64,000 nt of DNA, taken from NCBI GenBank assembly GCA_944323685.1, contig CALUTJ010000016.1:1-64000 (forward strand), written 5' to 3'. The stretch is from Candidatus Gastranaerophilales bacterium (GTDB lineage: Bacteria; Cyanobacteriota; Vampirovibrionia; Gastranaerophilales; Gastranaerophilaceae). Below are positions 61,376 to 64,000 of the stretch, one piece after another. The translations under genes were made by a program, and so were the position numbers. The notes under the pieces were generated by a model. That model was not told the origin of the DNA and searched no databases. It saw only the letters and a list, made by a program, of their open reading frames with translations. Each line of letters opens with the position of its first letter. The first letter of the stretch is position 1.

Positions 61376-62500
61376 TTAGCAGCAAGCTTTAGATTTGCAC
61401 TTTGCAATTGCATCTTTAACTTTTTCTACAATTTCTTTTTGCTCTTCTAAAGTTAATTCAGCAAACATCGGCAAGCTCATAACATGCTGTGTATCATATT
61501 CCGTATGCGGCAAATCGCCGAGTTTGTAGCCAAGGTGAGCATGAACTTTTTGCATATGCAGCGGAATCGGATAATAAAGCATTGCGCCTACGCCGTTTTC
61601 TTGAAGCATTTTTTGAACTTCATCTCTGTGAGGAACTTTTATTGTGTACTGGTGGTATACGCAGTATGTGTCAGGAAGTTCTTTAGGTGTTTGTACATCA
61701 GGACAGTCTTTAAAGAGTTCTGTGTATCTGTGAGAAACTTCGCGACGCATTTTGTTCCATTCATCGATGTATTTCATTTTTACTCTTAAGATAGCAGATT
61801 GAATTTCATCAAGACGGCTGTTAACCCCGATTTCATCGTGGTGGTATCTTACGGCACCGCCGTGGTTTCTTAAAGCGACCATTCTGTCTTTAAGGTAATC
61901 GCTGTTTGTTACAGCCATACCGCCGTCACCCATACCGCCTAAGTTTTTGGTCGGGAAGAAACTGTAGCAGCCGATATCGCCGAAAGAACCTACTTTTTTG
62001 CCTTTATATTCGGCACCGATAGCCTGACAGCAATCTTCGATTACGTAAAGGTTGTGACGTTTTGCAATATCCATGATTGCATCCATATCAGCAGGTTGTC
62101 CGTAAAGGTGTACAGGCATGATTGCTTTTGTACGCGGAGTTATTTTAGATTCGATTTGAGTTACATCCATATTAAAGGTATCGGGGTCGATATCAACAAA
62201 AACAGGTGTAGCTCCAACAATTTCAACAGATTCCGTAGTCGCAACAAAGGTAAATGCTACAGTGATAACTTCATCACCCGCACCTATATCAAGTGCTCTT
62301 AATGCAAGGTGCAAAGCGTCAGTACCGGAGTTAAGTCCGATAGCGTGTTTTGTTCCGAGATATTGTGCAAATTCCTGTTCCAAAGCTTTTGTATTCGGGC
62401 CTAAGATATAAGCGCCTGAACGCAATACATCAACAACAGCTTTTTCAATTTCTGCCCCTGTTTGTTTGTATTGTCTTTTTAAATCAACTATAGGAATCAT
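61376..62500 (-). CDS. DegT/DnrJ/EryC1/StrS-family aminotransferase
   Basis: 374 residues with GGAGAG upstream. LGPNTKALEQEFAQYLGTKHAIGLNSGTDAL (split: EQEFAQYLG, LNSGTDAL), EDCCQAIGAEYKGKKVG and the PLP lysine in FFPTKNLGGMGDGG (near 186) are typical. These enzymes make amino sugars for surface glycans (UDP- or dTDP-keto-sugar transamination). The protein ends KCKSKACC, an unusual cysteine tail. No dehydratase or glycosyltransferase gene is adjacent. Confidence 0.93.
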   Translation of the reverse strand: MIPIVDLKRQYKQTGAEIEKAVVDVLRSGAYILGPNTKALEQEFAQYLGTKHAIGLNSGTDALHLALRALDIGAGDEVITVAFTFVATTESVEIVGATPVFVDIDPDTFNMDVTQIESKITPRTKAIMPVHLYGQPADMDAIMDIAKRHNLYVIEDCCQAIGAEYKGKKVGSFGDIGCYSFFPTKNLGGMGDGGMAVTNSDYLKDRMVALRNHGGAVRYHHDEIGVNSRLDEIQSAILRVKMKYIDEWNKMRREVSHRYTELFKDCPDVQTPKELPDTYCVYHQYTIKVPHRDEVQKMLQENGVGAMLYYPIPLHMQKVHAHLGYKLGDLPHTEYDTQHVMSLPMFAELTLEEQKEIVEKVKDAIAKCKSKACC

Positions 62501-62600
62501 AAAAAACTCTCCTTTTCCACATACGTCTTCCTAACTATTCTTTAATTTTACCACTGACTAAAAATGCCTTTATAAAATCTTTACAAGTATTTCAGGCTAA

Positions 62601-63323
62601 TTATAAAGACAAATTGAGTTTGGGGATTTTTATTCTAAACACACCTTCTATATCAAGACTGTTTATAAAAATGTTGATAAGAGTACCTGGTTTTACGTTT
62701 TTAAAATCTTCAATGTCGGGAATTATTCCGAGAATATTTGTGTCAGAATACTCTTCTATAAGTTTTGGTGCGGTTTTTATCGCAATATCGCTGGTACCCC
62801 GCGGGTATCTGTTGATTATAACCCCTGCTACATCTATACCTGCTTGTTTTGCTGCGTTTATCGTCAACAGGGTGTGATTTATTGTCCCGAGGTCAGGTCT
62901 GGCAACAATCAAAAGCGGTATATCAAACATTTTAGCCACATCAATCATCAAGACCTCTTTTGCCACAGGCACCATCAAACCGCCTGCACCTTCAACAAGA
63001 AGGATGTCACAGTTTTCTTTTATGGAGTTATATTCCTGTTTTACCGTATCCATATCAATTTCAACGCCGTCAAGTTCTGCCGCGATGTAAGGAGAGGTAG
63101 GGGCTTTTAAAAGATATGAGCAAAGTGTTTCTATATAAAAATCAAATTGTTTTACATAAGCCAGATCAGGCGAAACAAGAAAGCCGTTTTTTACTTCAGC
63201 GCCGCTTTGAAAAGGCTTGTAAACTCCGGATTTATAGCCCAGTGACTGCATTACCGCAGCAAGACCGGCTGTTACGACAGTTTTTCCTACATCTGTATCC
63301 GTTCCTGTAACAAAAATCTGCAT
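62601..63323 (-). CDS. bioD: Dethiobiotin synthetase
   Basis: 240 residues with AAAGGA upstream. Start VTGTDTDVGKTVVTAGL (P-loop), then KPFQSGAE, VEGAGGLMVPV and NRYPRG are typical. It closes the ureido ring of dethiobiotin with ATP and CO2. bioF lies 10 kb to the left; bioA and bioB are not in the window. It follows the pseudouridine synthase gene by four bases. Confidence 0.95.
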   Translation of the reverse strand: MQIFVTGTDTDVGKTVVTAGLAAVMQSLGYKSGVYKPFQSGAEVKNGFLVSPDLAYVKQFDFYIETLCSYLLKAPTSPYIAAELDGVEIDMDTVKQEYNSIKENCDILLVEGAGGLMVPVAKEVLMIDVAKMFDIPLLIVARPDLGTINHTLLTINAAKQAGIDVAGVIINRYPRGTSDIAIKTAPKLIEEYSDTNILGIIPDIEDFKNVKPGTLINIFINSLDIEGVFRIKIPKLNLSL

Positions 63324-63327
63324 AGGG

Positions 63328-64000
63328 CTACTTTTCCTTTGATTGTTGTTTTTCCAGCTTTTGAATGTATTTTAATAAGTCAGAAATTTCCCGCGGTTTT
63401 ATATATTTAAACTGTCCTTTTTTTAAACCCTGAATATTTATTGTTCCGTGAGAAATTCTCTTTAATGATATAACGGGAAAGCCTAAAGCGTCCAGCATTT
63501 TTCTTATTTGTCTGTTCATTCCCTGATACAGAACTATTTGAAGGATAGTATTTTTCCCTTCATAATCAAGTATCATTGCGTCAGCGTAAGCCGTTTTACC
63601 TTTTTCAATCTCCATACCTTTTGCCATTTGCAACAGGTGCTGCGTGTTCATCCTGCCTTCTGCCGCTACTCGGTACACTTTGGGGATTTTAACGGAAGGA
63701 TGGGTCATTTTGTTTATAAAATCACCGTCATTAGTCATTATTAAAAGACCGGTTGAATCTTTATCCAGACGGCCTACGGGCTTGAGGTCTTTTACTTCGT
63801 CCGGAAGAATATCGTATATTGTTTTTCTCCCTTTTTCATCACTCATAGTTGTGATATAGCCGGCGGGTTTGTAATACTTTATATAAACAGGGACAGTTTG
63901 TCTAAGAGGTTGATTTTTTACGGTTATCTTATCTTTTTTTGTAACAAGAAAACCCATCTCTTGAATTGTCGTGCCGTTAACCTTTACAAAGCCTTGTTCA
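63328..64000 (-). CDS. RsuA/RluB-family pseudouridine synthase (5' end outside window)
   Basis: The reading frame stays open to the right edge. The first visible residues, EQGFVKVNGTTIQEMGFLVT, are the end of an S4 RNA-binding domain, so the ATG at 63957 is internal and the gene starts beyond 64000. Catalytic motif VGRLDKDSTGLLI contains the active Asp, followed by KVYRV and GMNRQIRKMLDALGFPV. The family makes pseudouridine in 16S or 23S rRNA; which site cannot be told from this part. Confidence 0.93.
   Translation of the reverse strand, partial: EQGFVKVNGTTIQEMGFLVTKKDKITVKNQPLRQTVPVYIKYYKPAGYITTMSDEKGRKTIYDILPDEVKDLKPVGRLDKDSTGLLIMTNDGDFINKMTHPSVKIPKVYRVAAEGRMNTQHLLQMAKGMEIEKGKTAYADAMILDYEGKNTILQIVLYQGMNRQIRKMLDALGFPVISLKRISHGTINIQGLKKGQFKYIKPREISDLLKYIQKLEKQQSKEK

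Noticed and set aside
63328-63957. Pseudouridine synthase starting at 63957
   Set aside because: The frame continues upstream to the window edge and codes for the end of an S4 domain, so this ATG is internal.

Overview
The window reads as a chromosomal segment of an AT-rich, diderm (outer-membrane-bearing) bacterium. The best guess is a non-photosynthetic gut cyanobacterial relative of the Melainabacteria/Gastranaerophilales type. That rests on lipopolysaccharide export and lipid A genes (lptB, an LptF/G permease, an LptD/OstA-like protein, lpxK, a heptosyltransferase-like GT9), the efp-accB-accC arrangement, and several large unrecognised proteins, two of which share a short N-terminal VSF..KK tag. 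The taxonomic call is inference; no rRNA or tRNA gene was found here to anchor it.

Layout. 1-8.6 kb is accessory DNA: an excisionase-like gene, a DUF3987-like P-loop protein, a CHC2/Toprim primase-like protein and a tyrosine recombinase with an extra HTH insert, then an 810-residue protein joining a PD-(D/E)xK nuclease domain to a P-loop NTPase (a defence candidate), a RhuM-family gene and a GC-rich, possibly pseudoknotted RNA-like element ending in a terminator. 8.6-10.2 kb carries a GH108 muramidase-like gene and an LprI-like lipoprotein. 10.5-12.8 kb has three envelope genes, two of which share a C-terminal domain. 12.9-24.9 kb holds housekeeping and envelope genes: an EamA transporter, a YhcH-like protein, an M23 peptidase, the LptD-like protein, accD-accA-prmA, holA-holB and a ROK kinase. 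24.9-33.3 kb holds a 1015-residue FtsH-type metalloprotease whose AAA motifs are degenerate, a BaiN-like flavoprotein with folK, and efp-accB-accC. 33.3-42.2 kb has a SWIM/SNF2 ATPase, ndk-tgt, a CNT nucleoside transporter, and lpxK with GT9. 42.4-51 kb has a small STAS-like gene, dnaA, and a long leftward series running from two paralogous membrane proteins through lptB, LptF/G, a phosphodiester glycosidase and a short Dxs-like enzyme to a CMD-domain protein. 51-55.6 kb is a tightly packed leftward five-gene cluster (HAD phosphatase, class III aminotransferase, alpha/beta hydrolase, 4-TM protein, bioF). 55.8-64 kb has prfA-era, a divergent GH13 enzyme, a protein built of about six HTH units, a DegT-type aminotransferase, bioD and a pseudouridine synthase that runs off the right edge.

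How the genes connect. All four acetyl-CoA carboxylase subunits are present in two clusters (accD-accA and accB-accC). BioF and BioD are in the same window but about 10 kb apart, fitting the biotin need of AccB. LpxK, the GT9, LptB, the LptF/G permease and the LptD-like protein cover lipid A phosphorylation, core sugar addition and export.

The most notable non-coding signal is a dispersed repeat of exactly 179 bp. There are three full copies and two shortened ones, all intergenic, each full copy carrying three inverted-repeat modules. One copy fills the gap between two convergent stop codons to within one base, and another supplies the last codons and stop of a gene. The protein findings I would follow first are the pseudo-AAA M41 protease, the nuclease-NTPase and the HTH-array protein.
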